Origin: Planctomycetota bacterium
GTDB lineage: Bacteria > Planctomycetota > Planctomycetia > Pirellulales > PLA5
Length of the DNA: 64,000 bases
Assembly (NCBI GenBank): GCA_003576845.1
Contig: QEVJ01000003.1
Location: forward strand, 61,713-125,712
Reading direction: 5' to 3'
Shown here: positions 24,753-36,236 of the stretch, piece after piece
Layout of the letters: each line of letters opens with the position of its first letter
Numbering within the stretch: the first letter of the stretch is position 1
The notes under the pieces: generated by a model
Seen by the model: the letters and a program-made list of their open reading frames with translations, nothing else
Database searches by the model: none
Told to the model about the DNA's origin: nothing
Translations under genes and position numbers: made by a program

Positions 24753-25781
24753 ATGCCCGACTTCCCGCTCATCGCCGACGCCTTTGCCACGCTGCATCTC
24801 TGGCATTGGATCGTCGGTCTATGGATCTTCGCCATCGGCGCGTCGATCGGCAGCTTTCTGAACGTCGTCGTCTACCGCCTGCCCGCCGGACTGAGCATCG
24901 TCCATCCGCCGTCGCATTGCCCGGCGTGCAAGCATCCGATCCGACCCTACGACAACATTCCCATCGTGAGCTACTTGTTGCTCCGCGGTCGTTGCCGCGA
25001 TTGCGGCGCGCGGTTCTCGCCGCGGTATGCCCTCGTCGAGCTCGGCGCCGGTCTTGTGCTCGTCGCGATTGCGGCGACGGGACCGCTATTTCGCTACGGC
25101 AGCCTCGCCGAGCTTCTGGAGGCGGAAGGCGCGGCCATTGCCGGGGGCGAACTTGCGTTCCTCGCCGTGTTGCTCGCGTCGCTTTGGTCGGCGGCACTCA
25201 TCGCCCGCGACGGAAAGCCGCCGCAGTGGCGATTGCTCGTCGCGCCGCTCGTCTCCGGCCTCGCGTGCGGCATGATCTGGCCGCAACTCTATGCGAATCC
25301 GGCATCCGCCATGCTCGATGAATTGCCCGAACTCGCTTCGATTTCGCCGGCCCTGACGGGACTGCTAGGAGCGTGCGTCGGCGCCGCCCTCGTTGTTCTC
25401 TGGCAGGCAATTGCCGCGCGCCGCGACGACAAGGCGCTCGCCGCGCCGTGCCCCAAGTCTTGGAACATCGCCTGGGCGGCGGTTGCGGGATTGTTCTTGG
25501 GATGGCAACTCACGCTGGCCGCCGTCGCATTCTCCGCGGCGATGACGGCGCTCTCTGCCGTTGCAACGCCCCGCGAAAAAACGGTCGGCCCGCGCATCGG
25601 CGTCGCTTGGCTGTCGCGGTTCGCGCTCGCCGCGACGCTGGCCGTGGTCATTCGGAACGGCTGGCCGTCGATCGCGCTTCTCTACCCTCGCGCCTGGGCG
25701 CCCGTCGCTTTCGCCGTCATTGTTCTCGGCGCTATCGTTGTGGCGATGCGTTTGCGACTTGCAGCGCAGCGCCGCGCATAA
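24753..25781 (+). CDS. Prepilin peptidase homologue lacking the peptidase aspartates
   Basis: This 342-residue multi-pass membrane protein has a typical N-terminal methyltransferase domain: [16 protein letters not shown] and the four-cysteine zinc site C56/C59 and C81/C84. In the peptidase part the equivalents of the two catalytic Asp regions read [13 protein letters not shown] and [17 protein letters not shown], so the usual first Asp and the GxGD motif are missing while the LGWQ landmark remains. It may methylate but should not cleave prepilins, or it has another role. No good ribosome site is visible. Confidence 0.75.
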   Translation: MPDFPLIADAFATLHLWHWIVGLWIFAIGASIGSFLNVVVYRLPAGLSIVHPPSHCPACKHPIRPYDNIPIVSYLLLRGRCRDCGARFSPRYALVELGAGLVLVAIAATGPLFRYGSLAELLEAEGAAIAGGELAFLAVLLASLWSAALIARDGKPPQWRLLVAPLVSGLACGMIWPQLYANPASAMLDELPELASISPALTGLLGACVGAALVVLWQAIAARRDDKALAAPCPKSWNIAWAAVAGLFLGWQLTLAAVAFSAAMTALSAVATPREKTVGPRIGVAWLSRFALAATLAVVIRNGWPSIALLYPRAWAPVAFAVIVLGAIVVAMRLRLAAQRRA

Positions 25782-26712
25782 CTCGCCGCAATCCGAACAT
25801 CGCGAGCCCGCTCAACGCGATCCATGAAACGGCAGCCTCCGGCACGGCCGCCGCCGATCGGTCGATGGCCGTCGCATCGCCGGACGAAAAATTTGCGCGC
25901 AGCAACATCACGTCGGCCAGCCCGACGCGGCCGTCTCCGTCGATGTCCGTCGCGAGGAGGCCGTCGGTCGCCGCGCTTCCGAAGTCGCCGACGAGCATCG
26001 CCAAATCCGCCGCATCGACCTCGCCATCGGAATTCAAATCGCCGGTCTGCGAACCGCTCGCGGACGTAAGCGTGGTCAGCGTGCCCTGAATCTTGAACGT
26101 GGGGTTCGGCACATCGCAGGCGAAGCATTCGCCGGAGATGAGGAAATCGCCGCCGCCGAGTTCCGCAAGCGCCGGCGGAAACCGCGGCAAGCTCAAATCC
26201 GCGATTGGGTCATTTTCCAGCGTCATCGATCCCCAATCAATCTCCAACAGATCCATTTGCGGCGCGCCGACGAGTCCCGCGGCTTCGTTGCGCACGCTGT
26301 ACAGTCCATATTCGTCCGAGCCGGAGAATCCAAACTCGTTTCGGACAATGATCCGAAAGTCGGTCTGGCCCGGCGCCGTCCAAAAGCGGAAATCGCCGAC
26401 CTGTACGGCGATCCCCGCCGGCGGCGCGGTGAACCGATAGATGGCCTCGCCATCGTCGCCCTGCGCAAGCGGCGGCATCGACGTGTCGAACGTGTAGCTT
26501 CCGGAAAACGTCGCGAGCCCGCCGGCGTCTGGTCCGAAGGCGCCCAAACCGTCGACGACGTTCGTCACCTGCCCCGTGAAGTAGAACGTCTGAAGGTCAC
26601 CGCGCGCCGCCCGAAGATCGAACGCAAACAGAGACAACGCCAACGTCGCGAGCACGAGACGGCGCTCGCGACGCAGCGAAGACGGCCATACCCAAATCGC
26701 TCCGTCGCGCAT
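25732..26712 (-). CDS. PEP-CTERM protein with dockerin-like domain
   Basis: This 326-residue exported protein has a signal peptide (about 12-38), a beta-rich ectodomain ([18 protein letters not shown]...[10 protein letters not shown]) of a type often seen in PEP-CTERM proteins, and two dockerin-type loops ([27 protein letters not shown]). The C-terminal signal is [20 protein letters not shown], where VPEA replaces VPEP. Its 3' end overlaps the prepilin-peptidase homologue by 50 bp (convergent). Only a weak GGGG ribosome site precedes ATG 26712. Confidence 0.8.
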   Translation of the reverse strand: MRDGAIWVWPSSLRRERRLVLATLALSLFAFDLRAARGDLQTFYFTGQVTNVVDGLGAFGPDAGGLATFSGSYTFDTSMPPLAQGDDGEAIYRFTAPPAGIAVQVGDFRFWTAPGQTDFRIIVRNEFGFSGSDEYGLYSVRNEAAGLVGAPQMDLLEIDWGSMTLENDPIADLSLPRFPPALAELGGGDFLISGECFACDVPNPTFKIQGTLTTLTSASGSQTGDLNSDGEVDAADLAMLVGDFGSAATDGLLATDIDGDGRVGLADVMLLRANFSSGDATAIDRSAAAVPEAAVSWIALSGLAMFGLRRVMRGAALQVANASPQR

Positions 26713-27245
26713 CGGCAAACCCCAACGATATGAACCTGGCAACACCCGGAGGAAAGACCTGAGGATAGTATCCCTCCCAAGTGTGTCAACCTTTGGAGCG
26801 GACCGAGACACTTTTGCGATTGGGACGGGATCGCGACTCGCGCGTCGGTGCACACCACCATTAAACGGGGTCACTTTCCGCCCGATCATCAAAGTCGACG
26901 CGATCGGCGAAGTTTCTCGCGGCGTTGCTCGCCCCTCTGAAGTGTGAAAACCCGTCGCGGCGCGGACCATTTCATTCGTGCACGGCATTCTCGCGGGGGG
27001 ATTCCGATGCGAATTCCCGCTCCGCAACGAACAAGGCCGCGGACACGCCCGTAGAATTCCGCAGACACGAGATTGCGCCGCGGTCGATTTCACCATCGCC
27101 GCCGCAACGTCCGGCAGGGCCTGGGTGGAAACGTAGCACAGATCGGCTCGAAGGATCGTTCGCTTGTGTGCCGCGCCTGCGGAGACGCGACGCACCGTTC
27201 GACGCGAACGTCGAGCCATCGACCAATGGGCGAAGGGGGTTTGCC
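26713..27245. other. Gap without a supported gene
   Basis: About 530 bp between the divergent PEP-CTERM gene and the 71-residue gene. Open frames here lack ribosome sites and recognisable sequence. Promoters for both neighbours are expected, but no clear boxes were found. Confidence 0.5.
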
Positions 27246-27461
27246 ATGGTATCGATGCAGTGGGATTCCGACGATTTCCTTGCAGATACGGAGGAGCAGG
27301 AACGCATCGTCCGCCGTCGCGATCGCGGCAAAATGCCGGTCGCCAGCGAGTCTCGAGCCCGCGCGGCCTGCAAGGGCACGTGGCGGAGCAAAGCGCTCAG
27401 CCGCCGCCTCGGCCGCAAAACCGACGGCATGCGCAACCGCCGGCTGCGGAAGATCGACTAG
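27246..27461 (+). CDS. Small basic protein of unknown function
   Basis: A 71-residue frame from ATG 27246 with AAGGGGG about 6 bp upstream. The N-terminus is acidic (DSDDFLADTEEQE) and the rest is strongly basic (RRRDRGKMPVASE...RKTDGMRNRRLRKID). No family is recognised. The ribosome site and composition make it more credible than neighbouring frames. Confidence 0.45.
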   Translation: MVSMQWDSDDFLADTEEQERIVRRRDRGKMPVASESRARAACKGTWRSKALSRRLGRKTDGMRNRRLRKID

Positions 27462-27529
27462 CACGTCGGCGGCGCCGCGATGTCAAGTTTGTCGGCCGCG
27501 AATCCACAACCGCGTTCGGCGTCGGTGAC

Positions 27530-28615
27530 TCATTCCCAATTGAGCCACGCGACGCCGTTTTCGTCGACGCGCAACCGCTTCGCGCGGATGTTCGACCCCG
27601 CGCCTTCCTCGTAATAAACCACGAGCACGCTCCCGTCGCGCAGGTTGACCATCGACGGATACGCCCCGATCACGTCGTCAACCAGCACGTTCTCGCTCCA
27701 GGTGCGGCCTTCGTCGCGGCTGTAGCGCAAACTCGTCTGCGGCAGCCGAAAGCCGAGCAGGATGACGTCGCCGGCCGTCCGCAAGAAGTAAGGGCAGTGT
27801 CCCTCGAAGCCCATCTTCGCCGACTTCGTCCACGTCGCGCCGCCGTCCTTCGACGTGGCCGACATCATCGCCGGCCGTTGTGCCGCCAACAGCGATCCAT
27901 CCTTAAGCTCGATCAAATCGGTCTCCGCGTCGAGCCGCACGCCGGCGTTGTCGATGTCGACCTCTTTGCTCCACGTCTTGCCGCCGTCGTCGCTGTAAAT
28001 CACCGCGCCGTTCGCCGAGCCTTTCGCTTCGCCATAGAGACCGAGAATCAGGCGGCCGGTCGACAATTCGCGAATCGGCGCGCTGCAATAGTAGCTCTTC
28101 GAGATTTGCCGCGGCTCGGACCAGGTCTTGCCGGCGTCGTCGGAGGCGACGATCCACGTGCCGAGTCCTTCCCACTGCTTTCCCGCCGCCGGCTTGTCGA
28201 GCTTTCGCAGCGAGAAGAAGTTGCAGATCAACCGGCCGTCCTTAAGCTGCACGATCGAAGGGTCGCGATCGTCGTCCGGCCCGTCGTAGAGCGTTTCGGC
28301 CGCGCTCCACGTGCGGCCTTCGTCGCTCGAAGTGCAGAACGCGATCCTCCCGCCGCGCGGCAGCTTCTCGTTCGGCAACGACACGTGTCCATACCCCGCA
28401 TAGAACACGGCCATCAACCGCCCGTCCTTCAAGCGGCACACGTCCGGAAACGCCTCATAAGCCCCCGCCCCGGCATCCCGGCAGACGACGACGTGCTCCG
28501 ACTTCTTCGACGTCGCTTCCGCTGGCTCAGCACCGTTGCCATTGGAGCACGTTGCAACGAACGCGAGGATACACGCAAACCCAATCGCCGGCAACATGCC
28601 GCGCGACGATGTCAT
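27530..28615 (-). CDS. Sialidase-like exported glycoside hydrolase
   Basis: In this 361-residue protein residues 1-28 are a signal peptide (MLPAIGFACILAFVATC). The six-bladed-propeller sialidase fold is shown by five Asp-box motifs (SSDEGRTW, ASDDAGKTW, SDDGGKTW, SKDGGATW, SRDEGRTW) and repeated LKDGRL strands. True sialic-acid specificity cannot be judged; many planctomycete members act on other sugars or sulfated glycans. ATG 28615 follows GGAG closely. Confidence 0.8.
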   Translation of the reverse strand: MTSSRGMLPAIGFACILAFVATCSNGNGAEPAEATSKKSEHVVVCRDAGAGAYEAFPDVCRLKDGRLMAVFYAGYGHVSLPNEKLPRGGRIAFCTSSDEGRTWSAAETLYDGPDDDRDPSIVQLKDGRLICNFFSLRKLDKPAAGKQWEGLGTWIVASDDAGKTWSEPRQISKSYYCSAPIRELSTGRLILGLYGEAKGSANGAVIYSDDGGKTWSKEVDIDNAGVRLDAETDLIELKDGSLLAAQRPAMMSATSKDGGATWTKSAKMGFEGHCPYFLRTAGDVILLGFRLPQTSLRYSRDEGRTWSENVLVDDVIGAYPSMVNLRDGSVLVVYYEEGAGSNIRAKRLRVDENGVAWLNWE

Positions 28616-28796
28616 TTGCTCCGCGCCCTCCAAGCTGCTCATCCGTATCGTCACGGTAAGTCTCCCACGCTCGAAACAACCGGCAACCGCCGATCGGCCT
28701 CGGCGACAAGCACCGCTCATCGCTCACCATTCGCCACTTACCAACTTCTCTGTACTACAAACCCCGAGAATCTTGCCTATTTGCGAAGATTTGGGC

Positions 28797-29040
28797 TCGC
28801 TCGTTAAACGCGGAGGACGCAGAGGACGCGGAGGCAACGCAGAGGGGATGCAGATGATGTGTCGCGAGAAGTGTAGCTCGCAACTTCGTGAGGCACGAAG
28901 CGTCGACGAGTTCTCATAGCATCTACTCTGCGCCACCTCTGCGTCGTCCGCGTCCTCTGCGTTTAAAAAACCACCTCTGGTTTTGGTTGCGGCCAACGGC
29001 TGCGCTGTGTTCCTCCGTGCCCTCTGTGTTTAAGCAACCC
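28797..29040. repeat. AACGCAGAGG-family element, copy 6, plus a trailing half copy
   Basis: The left arm has CGTTAAACGCGGAGGACGCA. The right arm has CGCGTCCTCTGCGTTTAAAA (to about 28980). A shorter related arm, TCCGTGCCCTCTGTGTTTAA, follows at about 29013-29035. The subtype matches copy 1 (93-465). It occupies most of the gap 28616-29057. Confidence 0.8.
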
Positions 29041-29057
29041 CGCCCAATTTCAGCGAG

Positions 29058-29795
29058 TCACTCGCACGGATACGGCACCGGCTTCCCGCCGATTTCGTAC
29101 AGCGCGTTCCGTGCCGCTCGCTGCTCGGCTTCCTTCTTGTTGCGGCCCCACGCCGGATGGAACCGCCGTTCGTCCACCCGCGCCGCCACCTTGAAGCTCT
29201 TCGAGTGATCGGGGCCTTGCTCGTCGAGCAGCACGTACACCGGCGTCATGCCCGACTCGCGCTGGGCGTGCTGCTGCAACAGCGACTTGAAGTTCCCGCC
29301 GTGGCTGTCGGCCGCGACGTCGTCGATCTCCGGTCCCATGTTCGACACGATGAAGTGCCGCGCCGCCTCGCTGCCGCCGTCCAGATAGATCGCCGCCAAA
29401 AGCGACTCGAACACGTCCGCCAAGAGCGACATCGGCACCGCCGGACTGGTCGCCATGCCTTTGCCGAGGATCAGACACTCCTGCAAGCCAAGCTGCTTGC
29501 TGATCTTCGCGCAGGTCCGCCGGCTCACGACGACCGACTTGATCCGCGTCAGATCCCCTTCGAGATATTCCGGATACCGGTGAAACAGCACCTCGCAGAC
29601 GACCGCGCCCAAGATCGCGTCGCCGAGGAATTCGAGCCGCTCGTTCGAGAGCAAGCGGTGCTGCGCCCCGGAAGCGTGCGTGAGCGCCGCGACCAGCAGC
29701 GTGCGGTCGCGAAACGAATAGCCAATACATTCTTCGCACCGCTGGAGCGACTCTTCGGTCGCGGCCCCAGCGGCCAGAGGCACAACATCAGACAT
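29058..29795 (-). CDS. rnc: Ribonuclease III
   Basis: This 245-residue double-strand-specific RNase processes rRNA and other RNAs. The catalytic domain has the signature NERLEFLGDAILG and the second acidic motif LADVFESLLAAIYLDGG. Residues about 170-240 form the double-stranded-RNA-binding domain (NFKSLLQQHAQ...GRNKKEAEQRAARNAL). Length is normal. The start at 29795 gives MSDVVPLAAG; upstream frame residues are discounted. Confidence 0.93.
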   Translation of the reverse strand: MSDVVPLAAGAATEESLQRCEECIGYSFRDRTLLVAALTHASGAQHRLLSNERLEFLGDAILGAVVCEVLFHRYPEYLEGDLTRIKSVVVSRRTCAKISKQLGLQECLILGKGMATSPAVPMSLLADVFESLLAAIYLDGGSEAARHFIVSNMGPEIDDVAADSHGGNFKSLLQQHAQRESGMTPVYVLLDEQGPDHSKSFKVAARVDERRFHPAWGRNKKEAEQRAARNALYEIGGKPVPYPCE

Positions 29796-30075
29796 GGAAT
29801 CAAACCAAAACCGCAATGCGATCCTGGCTGTTCCGGCTTGAGGTGCGTCTCGTTCCGCGAGGCGCCCGGGCGAACGGCCTGACCCGGCGCTCGGCAGCCC
29901 CAAAAGCCCGCCGCCCGCCAGCCGCACCGCTCGCCCAAGAGCCCAGCCCCAAAGCACCTAAAACCGCAATAGCCCGGACCAAAACCCGAACCCACTCTAC
30001 ATAAACCTATGCCGGCGAAGGGGTTTTGTCAATTCGTGCGAATCGATTGAGAGAACGAGACCGCCAACCTGGAAA

Positions 30076-31188
30076 TCATTCCCCGCTTAGCTCAAGTTGG
30101 TGACACTCGGCCCAGGTCGGTGGCTCGCAGTTGTCGGCAAGCTTACCGACAATTGCCGTTGGCGCCGAAGCCTTACGCGTTGCGTTTCGCCGTAGAATCT
30201 CCGACATCGGAGGCTCCAGATAAACAATCTCCACACGTGCGTGGTAGTCGGCAAAGAGATCGATCCAGCGACCACGAGTTTGTCGGACGGTGTTCGTCGC
30301 GTTGAATGCAAAATCAACGCCGGCTCGCAGCAGTTCTCGGCATCGCGCCTTAGCCGTTTGGGCGACGCGGCCTTGATCGTCCTTGGGCAAGACGCCGAGT
30401 TCTTGCCGGATTTCGTCCAACGACACCACCGGCAATTGCGATCGATTGCGCTGCAACCAAGTATCTTTCCCGCTGCCGGGTAGCCCCGAGAGCATCGTTA
30501 CGCGACAGGAATGATTCTCGTAGGGAACATAATGGAGGTTTGGCGACTGTTCGCGAAAGAAGACGAATCGCGCATGATCGCCGGCAAACGCAAATGGGCG
30601 GTCGAAGCAACCGGATTCTTCCGCGGTCAACTTCCATAGATGCAGATTCTCCTCCGGCCGCGACATTGCGTCCGTATCCCGGCCGCGCGTGTCGGCCAAT
30701 GCGAACAAGTAGAGAATGCGGTTGTTGACGAGCCACGACAAACGCGCGACTTCGTGAGTCGGCTCGGCGCGTTCCAGCAAGAATGCGGGCCGGCCATGGT
30801 AGCGCACCAGCCGCGCAATTTCCTCGCGTGTGCTTAGATCGCATCCGATCCCACGCAACACATTTCGCGCGACGTGCTCGCCTTTGATTGCGTGCTTGGG
30901 CGACACGACTCGGCCGCTGATCGAATCGATCTCTGTTGTTAGAGGCTTGGCGACGTCGTGCAAGAGCGCCGTGAACACCAGAAGTGTCTTTTCTTCGGGA
31001 CGAAGTTCTGGCCATTCACCGAGTTCGCATAGTTGCCGCAGCACGAGTTTCGTATGGGTCCACACGTCGCCTTCGGAATGCCATTCCGCGTCTTGCGCGC
31101 ATGCGGCCATCGAGCGACACCACGGTTGCCCTTCGGCCCAGGAGATGACCTCCTCGATAGACGCGTTCTTGAGGTCTGCCCACGTCAT
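30076..31188 (-). CDS. HD phosphoesterase fused to 5'-OH polynucleotide kinase
   Basis: In this 370-residue end-healing enzyme residues 30-180 form an HD domain (VWTHTKLVL with His45; LLHDVAK with His77-Asp78; YHGRP), expected to remove 2',3'-cyclic phosphate or 2'/3'-phosphates. Residues 228-365 are a P-loop polynucleotide kinase with Walker [10 protein letters not shown] (235-243), the acceptor-site SLDEIR and the lid-like RNATRKA. This architecture matches the HD-Pnk enzymes described from Runella. Its ATG overlaps the RNA ligase stop (31185-31188), so healing and sealing enzymes are coupled. Confidence 0.88.
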   Translation of the reverse strand: MTWADLKNASIEEVISWAEGQPWCRSMAACAQDAEWHSEGDVWTHTKLVLRQLCELGEWPELRPEEKTLLVFTALLHDVAKPLTTEIDSISGRVVSPKHAIKGEHVARNVLRGIGCDLSTREEIARLVRYHGRPAFLLERAEPTHEVARLSWLVNNRILYLFALADTRGRDTDAMSRPEENLHLWKLTAEESGCFDRPFAFAGDHARFVFFREQSPNLHYVPYENHSCRVTMLSGLPGSGKDTWLQRNRSQLPVVSLDEIRQELGVLPKDDQGRVAQTAKARCRELLRAGVDFAFNATNTVRQTRGRWIDLFADYHARVEIVYLEPPMSEILRRNATRKASAPTAIVGKLADNCEPPTWAECHQLELSGE

Positions 31189-31925
31189 GACCAAATATCC
31201 ACCCCATCCGCGAGTTGATTGACGACCATCGTCTCGTGCTGCCAATGTTCGCTGCGCTTCACCTTTTCGACGAACTCGGGACGCACGCACTTCGCCCTGC
31301 CCGTCACAACTCCGCCACTTTCGGTGCGCAAATACAGACCTTCCATCAATTGATCGTCGCGCTGTGTTTTCGGGTTATGGAAGATGCTGTCGAATCGCGA
31401 GCCGCAGATCAACTTTGACAGGTTCGCACGCGAAATCGCGCCGGCATGTAGAACCGGCACGGTTTCGACGCCCGTTCCTTCAAGTAACGCGCGGCGCGAA
31501 ACGAGATCGAGAAAGACGCTCCGTAACTTATCGTAAACGTCGAATTCGTAGAAATAGTGCGTGAGTTTGCGATAGTGGATGGAATGCCGTGCGTACATCC
31601 ATTCGCCGAAGAGTATATAACGGTCAGCGAGGCGAGGTTCCAACGCATATCGCCGCGCCGCCGTCCATTGCTTGAACAGGTCGTACTGGGGATGCATTCC
31701 TTCCGCGATGAGGTGCCCTCGGCATTGCAGCACCAACTCGCCACGCGCGGAAAAATGAATGCCGACGTTCGTGCCGTCGATCTTCTCTTCGACAATCAAC
31801 GATTCGTCGGCGATGAACGCATCCGAAGCGGCTTCGTCGAGATGCTTGTCGTCGTCAGTCCCCTTCGACCCGTAGATATGGGGCGTCCGCGGGTATTTAA
31901 TGAACTCGCCAAATGAGACACCCAT
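31185..31925 (-). CDS. RNA ligase paired with HD-Pnk
   Basis: This 246-residue covalent nucleotidyltransferase-type ligase carries motif [11 protein letters not shown] with predicted adenylated Lys48, a [10 protein letters not shown] motif, EGLYLRTE for motif IV and GRAKCVRPE for motif V. It lacks a long extra domain, like small bacterial or phage RNA ligases. With the overlapping HD-Pnk it should restore RNA cut with cyclic-phosphate and 5'-OH ends. ATG 31925 has AGGGA about 9 bp upstream. The native target and the trigger are unknown. Confidence 0.88.
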   Translation of the reverse strand: MGVSFGEFIKYPRTPHIYGSKGTDDDKHLDEAASDAFIADESLIVEEKIDGTNVGIHFSARGELVLQCRGHLIAEGMHPQYDLFKQWTAARRYALEPRLADRYILFGEWMYARHSIHYRKLTHYFYEFDVYDKLRSVFLDLVSRRALLEGTGVETVPVLHAGAISRANLSKLICGSRFDSIFHNPKTQRDDQLMEGLYLRTESGGVVTGRAKCVRPEFVEKVKRSEHWQHETMVVNQLADGVDIWS

Positions 31926-32162
31926 TGCATATATCCCTGTCGGCCGCATCTAGCCCTGCCAACGGCATTCTGCCACTTTCGGCGCGACTGCTGGAATCGC
32001 GCGAATCGCGCGGAACGTGAAAAACGCAACGACCGAGATACACCCAGTCTGCTTCCGTATGTCAAGTCGTTCGAGACAATCAGGAAACGTGCAAGGTTCG
32101 CGCAGCGCGAAAGTCACTCATGAATCTCAACCGGGCTCGCTGAGATCATTGTCCTTCGTGAT

Positions 32163-33512
32163 TCACCCGCAACACTTCTTGAACTTCTTCCCGCTCCCGC
32201 AAGGACAAGGATCGTTCCGCCCGATCTTCGCGCTCGTGTTGCGAATCGTGGTACACCCCGCATCGGTCGACGCCGCATCAACCGGCGCCGCATCGGCCGA
32301 CGCCGCGACCCTGTCGTCGTGCATTCCATCGTCGTAGCGCCCCACCTCCCGGCGGCGAAATGCATTCGTCATCGCCGTCGCCACCGCCGCGATCCGCTCG
32401 CGCTCCGCGTACTTGCGGCCCAGTTCCGCCAACTCCTGCGCCCGATCGAACCGCCGCCGCGCCCGTTCCTCTCGGGCCGCGCGCCACGCATCGCCCTCGG
32501 GCAGTTCGATGCCCAACACCTCCGCGATCGGCAAAACGCGCTCTTCCAAACAATCGAAACCCCGGTCGTAACCGTTGCGAATCGCCTCCAAAACCGCTCC
32601 CACTCCCCGCGCCGAAAACAACTTGCAAAGGTCGCAGCAGAGCATCGTGCGAAGCGTGATGTCGGTTTCGGCTCCAAGAGCTTCCAGCAGCGCCTCTTCC
32701 GACTCCACGTGCTTTATCGCCGTGTAAACGCCGTGCGAATACCAGCGGAAATGCACCGATTCACCGCCATAGCGCGACCGCACGAGCCGTACCGCGTCGA
32801 CATCGCCGATCTTCGCCAGCGCGACCGTCGATCGCTCGAGAAGGTAATCGGTGTCGACGCAATACTTGTCGACCAGCGCGGGTATCGCTTCTTTGAGCTG
32901 CCGCTCTCCGGACAGGTCGACCAAGAATATCTCGAGCCAAGTACCGCTGCCCTCTCGCGCGCGGAGCATGTCGCAGATCGTCTCACCCGACGGAATCTCA
33001 TGTTGTGCGAGCGCCGCAATCAACGCGTCGGCATACCCGTGGTCGATCTTCCCGACGTAACGCTGCGATTCGCTGCCCGTTGCGAAATCCCGCAATTCCA
33101 GCCATAGTTTTTCCGCGGGCCATTGAGCAATCTCCCAACGCCTCTCGATGTCGTCCCGAGTGCCCCCCCGCAAGCATTTGAGCGACTCCCAATCGGATCT
33201 CCGCGCTGCCAGCAGCGCCGGTGAAGCGTGCGCGAGCACTCGACCGAGATCGAAAGTAATCGGCTCGCCCGTCTTGGCCGACGCCAGTGCTGCAATCACT
33301 CCCTCGAAAGCCGCCTCGTCGCACGAGAAGCGATAGCCGTCGATCAGCGAACGCCGCCACGTCGGACTGCCGAATCGCTCGTGGCTCTTGAGTAACAGCG
33401 GCAGGATTTCCGGGTCGCGCGAATACGAATCTCGGAAATACTCCATCGCCGCCTCGCGGATGTACCGGTCTTCGTGAACGAGCAGCGGCTTGACTTCCTC
33501 CGGCGACAACAT
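32163..33512 (-). CDS. HEAT-like repeat protein with C-terminal SEC-C zinc motif
   Basis: This 449-residue cytoplasmic protein is mostly helical with HEAT-like units ([41 protein letters not shown]). It ends with a complete SEC-C motif, [18 protein letters not shown], a zinc knuckle shared with SecA and many small regulatory proteins. AAGGA about 8 bp before ATG 33512 sets the start; the very long upstream open frame is antisense to the S9 peptidase gene. Role unknown. Confidence 0.8.
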   Translation of the reverse strand: MLSPEEVKPLLVHEDRYIREAAMEYFRDSYSRDPEILPLLLKSHERFGSPTWRRSLIDGYRFSCDEAAFEGVIAALASAKTGEPITFDLGRVLAHASPALLAARRSDWESLKCLRGGTRDDIERRWEIAQWPAEKLWLELRDFATGSESQRYVGKIDHGYADALIAALAQHEIPSGETICDMLRAREGSGTWLEIFLVDLSGERQLKEAIPALVDKYCVDTDYLLERSTVALAKIGDVDAVRLVRSRYGGESVHFRWYSHGVYTAIKHVESEEALLEALGAETDITLRTMLCCDLCKLFSARGVGAVLEAIRNGYDRGFDCLEERVLPIAEVLGIELPEGDAWRAAREERARRRFDRAQELAELGRKYAERERIAAVATAMTNAFRRREVGRYDDGMHDDRVAASADAAPVDAASTDAGCTTIRNTSAKIGRNDPCPCGSGKKFKKCCG

Positions 33513-33647
33513 GACGAATCCTTCCCCAAGCGGCAAAAACGAGTAAAACCAAGGCTCACACGGCCTCATCAAACGACTTCGAGCCGTCTCTGTCAATGAC
33601 GCCAAGCCCCGCACTCCCGCGCTCCGCCAATCAAAGGCCCGCCGACG

Positions 33648-35564
33648 ATGTCTGAACCCGCCGCCAGCAAGCAACTTCGCGCCTTCGGCCTGTGGCCGAG
33701 TTCCGTTTCGCCCGCCGCGCTGGCCGAGGACAAACGGCTCGATGGCGTGGCCTACGACAGCGACGGCGCGACGCTCGTCTGGCTCGAAGGCCGCTCGGGA
33801 AAGGGCGTGCTCGTCGCGAGTCGGCCCGGCGATGCGCCGCGCGACTTGACCGCCGCGCTTTCGGTGCGCGGCGAAGTCGGCTACGGCGGCGGCGACTTCG
33901 CCGTACACGCCGGCCGCGCTGTCTTCGCCGTCCACAAGACCGGCCGCCTGTTCGTGCAAAACCTCGCGGCCGGCGGCGCAAACCCGATCACCCCGCCCTT
34001 CGGCCAGGCCGCCGCGCCCGCCATCTCGCCCGACGGAAAGTTCGCCGCCTACGTCCACCATCACGAAGACATCGACCGCATCGCCGTCGTCGATATCGAA
34101 GGCCGCGCCTGGCCGCGCATTCTCGTCGAAGGCCACGACTTCTTCATGCAGCCGCGGTGGAGCCCCGACGGCCGGCGTTTCGCCTGGATCGCCTGGGATC
34201 ACCCGCACATGCCCTGGGACGCGACGACGCTGTTCGTGGCTGACGTCGAAACGCTTGCCGACGGCTCGCCGCGCCTCGTGAACGTCCGCGCGCTCGCGGG
34301 CATCGGCGCGGACGGCCGCGAGGCCGCCGTCTTTCAGCCGGAGTTCGCGCCCGACGGCAAGTCGCTCATCTACGTCGGCGACGCGGCCGGTTGGGGACAG
34401 TTGATCGTCCACCCGCTCGACGGCGCGCCGCGGGCAATCACGCCGCTCAGCGTCGAATACGGCACGCCCGCCTGGCTGCAAGACATGCGCACCTTCGCGC
34501 TCGGCCACGACGGCAAATATGCGGTGGCGGCCGCCAATCGTGCCGGCTTCGTGCGCCTCGAACGGATCGAACTCGCCGACGGCAAGATCGCGCCTTTGGC
34601 CATCGATCCCGCCTACCAAGACGTAAGTTGCGTCGCCGCCTCGCGCGCGGCGCCGCGCGTCGCGTTCATCGCCAGCGGTCCCGCGCAAGCGCCGCGCGTC
34701 GTCGAACACGATCTCGCCACAGGCGAGTCGCGCGTCGTCGCCCGCGCTTCGAGCGAATCGACGCCGGCCGCCGAACTCGCCCAATGCGAAGCCGTCTCCT
34801 GGACCACGGCCGGCGGCGAAAGAGCGTTCGGCCTGTTCTACGCGCCGAGCAATTCCCGCTTCACGGCGCACGGCAAACCGCCGCTCGTCGCATTGATCCA
34901 CGGCGGCCCGACCTCCCAGGTCCGCGCCAGTTTCCGCGCCGAAGCCCAATTCTTCGCCACCCGCGGCTATGCCGTGCTTTACGTCAACTATCGCGGCAGC
35001 ACGGGCTACGGCCGCGACTACATGCTCCGCCTTCGCAACAACTGGGGCGTTTGCGACGTCGAAGACGCAATCGGCGGCACGCGCCATCTCGCCGATGCCG
35101 GACGCATCGACGGCAGCCGAACCATCATCATGGGCGGAAGCGCCGGAGGATTCACCGTCCTCCAAACCCTGGTCGACCACCCCGACGCATTCGCGGCCGG
35201 CATTTCGCTCTACGGCGTCTCCGACCAGTTTCACCTTGCCGCCGAAACGCACAAATTCGAAAGCCGCTACACCGACTCGCTCATCGGACCGCTCCCCGAA
35301 GCGGCCGAGCTTTATCGCCAGCGCTCGCCCGCCTATCACGCCACAAAAATCCGCCGCCCGCTGGCCGTGTTCCAAGGTGCGATCGACACCGTCGTTCCCC
35401 AAGCCCAGTCGGACACGATTGTCGAAGCCCTCAAGCAGACCGGCACGCCGCACGTCTATCACATTTACGAAGGCGAAGGGCACGGCTGGCGAAAACGCGA
35501 AACGATCGAGCACTTTTACAACGGCGTCGATGCGTTCTTGCGGAAGTACGTTATCTTCGCATAA
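33648..35564 (+). CDS. Prolyl-oligopeptidase family serine peptidase (S9)
   Basis: In this 638-residue protein residues about 20-370 form a WD-like beta-propeller ([33 protein letters not shown]). Residues 380-638 are the alpha/beta-hydrolase catalytic domain with the nucleophile in MGGSAGGFT, an acid in QGAIDTVVP and the histidine in GEGHGW. It resembles acylaminoacyl-peptidase-like enzymes. There is no signal peptide, so it is cytoplasmic. It is divergent from the SEC-C gene. Confidence 0.9.
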   Translation: MSEPAASKQLRAFGLWPSSVSPAALAEDKRLDGVAYDSDGATLVWLEGRSGKGVLVASRPGDAPRDLTAALSVRGEVGYGGGDFAVHAGRAVFAVHKTGRLFVQNLAAGGANPITPPFGQAAAPAISPDGKFAAYVHHHEDIDRIAVVDIEGRAWPRILVEGHDFFMQPRWSPDGRRFAWIAWDHPHMPWDATTLFVADVETLADGSPRLVNVRALAGIGADGREAAVFQPEFAPDGKSLIYVGDAAGWGQLIVHPLDGAPRAITPLSVEYGTPAWLQDMRTFALGHDGKYAVAAANRAGFVRLERIELADGKIAPLAIDPAYQDVSCVAASRAAPRVAFIASGPAQAPRVVEHDLATGESRVVARASSESTPAAELAQCEAVSWTTAGGERAFGLFYAPSNSRFTAHGKPPLVALIHGGPTSQVRASFRAEAQFFATRGYAVLYVNYRGSTGYGRDYMLRLRNNWGVCDVEDAIGGTRHLADAGRIDGSRTIIMGGSAGGFTVLQTLVDHPDAFAAGISLYGVSDQFHLAAETHKFESRYTDSLIGPLPEAAELYRQRSPAYHATKIRRPLAVFQGAIDTVVPQAQSDTIVEALKQTGTPHVYHIYEGEGHGWRKRETIEHFYNGVDAFLRKYVIFA

Positions 35565-35672
35565 TGCCCGCTCTCGTTGCCTGCGCTCCGGCGGCTCGTC
35601 GGCATCGACAGATGGAGTGTATGCTGGAGTCATTGATCCCGTCCCTAAACCCTTTGCCATTCGGCGGTGACC

Positions 35673-36221
35673 ATGCGGGTCGTCAAGCGGATTCTGCTCG
35701 CCTTCGGCGCGATCGTCGTGATTCTCCTGGCGGTTGGTTTCTTGCTACCGCGGCGGGTTCACGTCGAGCGCTCGGCGACGATCGACGCGCCGGCCGGCGT
35801 CGTGTTTGCGAACGTCGACGACTTGCGGCGGTGGGAAGCCTGGACGCCGTGGGGTAAGGACCGCGATCCGACCGTCGAAATGTCGTACAGCGATTCGACG
35901 GCCGGCAAGGGCGCCTGGTTCACCTGGACGTCCAAGAAACTTGGCAGCGGCAAGCTCGAAATCGTCGATAGCCAGCCGCCGAAGGCGATCGACATGCGGC
36001 TCGCAATGGACGACGCGGGCGAACCGGCGAAGTGCGGCTTCGCGTTCGCCGAAAGCGAGGGCAAGACGAACGTTACGTGGCACTTCGACGCCGACATGGG
36101 AGTCTGGCCGCCGGGACGGTACTTCGGGCTGTGCATGGACTGGCTCCTCGGCGGAGATTACGAAAAAGGCCTGTCCAATCTCAAGCGGGTCGCCGAAGCA
36201 CAAGCAAAAACGCAGCCATAA
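35673..36221 (+). CDS. Membrane-anchored SRPBCC (polyketide-cyclase-like) protein
   Basis: This 182-residue protein has an N-terminal membrane helix (5-25; [21 protein letters not shown]) and then an SRPBCC hydrophobic-ligand fold ([28 protein letters not shown]...LKRVAEAQ). The ligand is unknown. The frame could start at GTG 35667; ATG 35673 is used. It lies 15 bp before the J-like gene. Confidence 0.8.
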   Translation: MRVVKRILLAFGAIVVILLAVGFLLPRRVHVERSATIDAPAGVVFANVDDLRRWEAWTPWGKDRDPTVEMSYSDSTAGKGAWFTWTSKKLGSGKLEIVDSQPPKAIDMRLAMDDAGEPAKCGFAFAESEGKTNVTWHFDADMGVWPPGRYFGLCMDWLLGGDYEKGLSNLKRVAEAQAKTQP

Positions 36222-36236
36222 GCGAAGCTGACGCCC

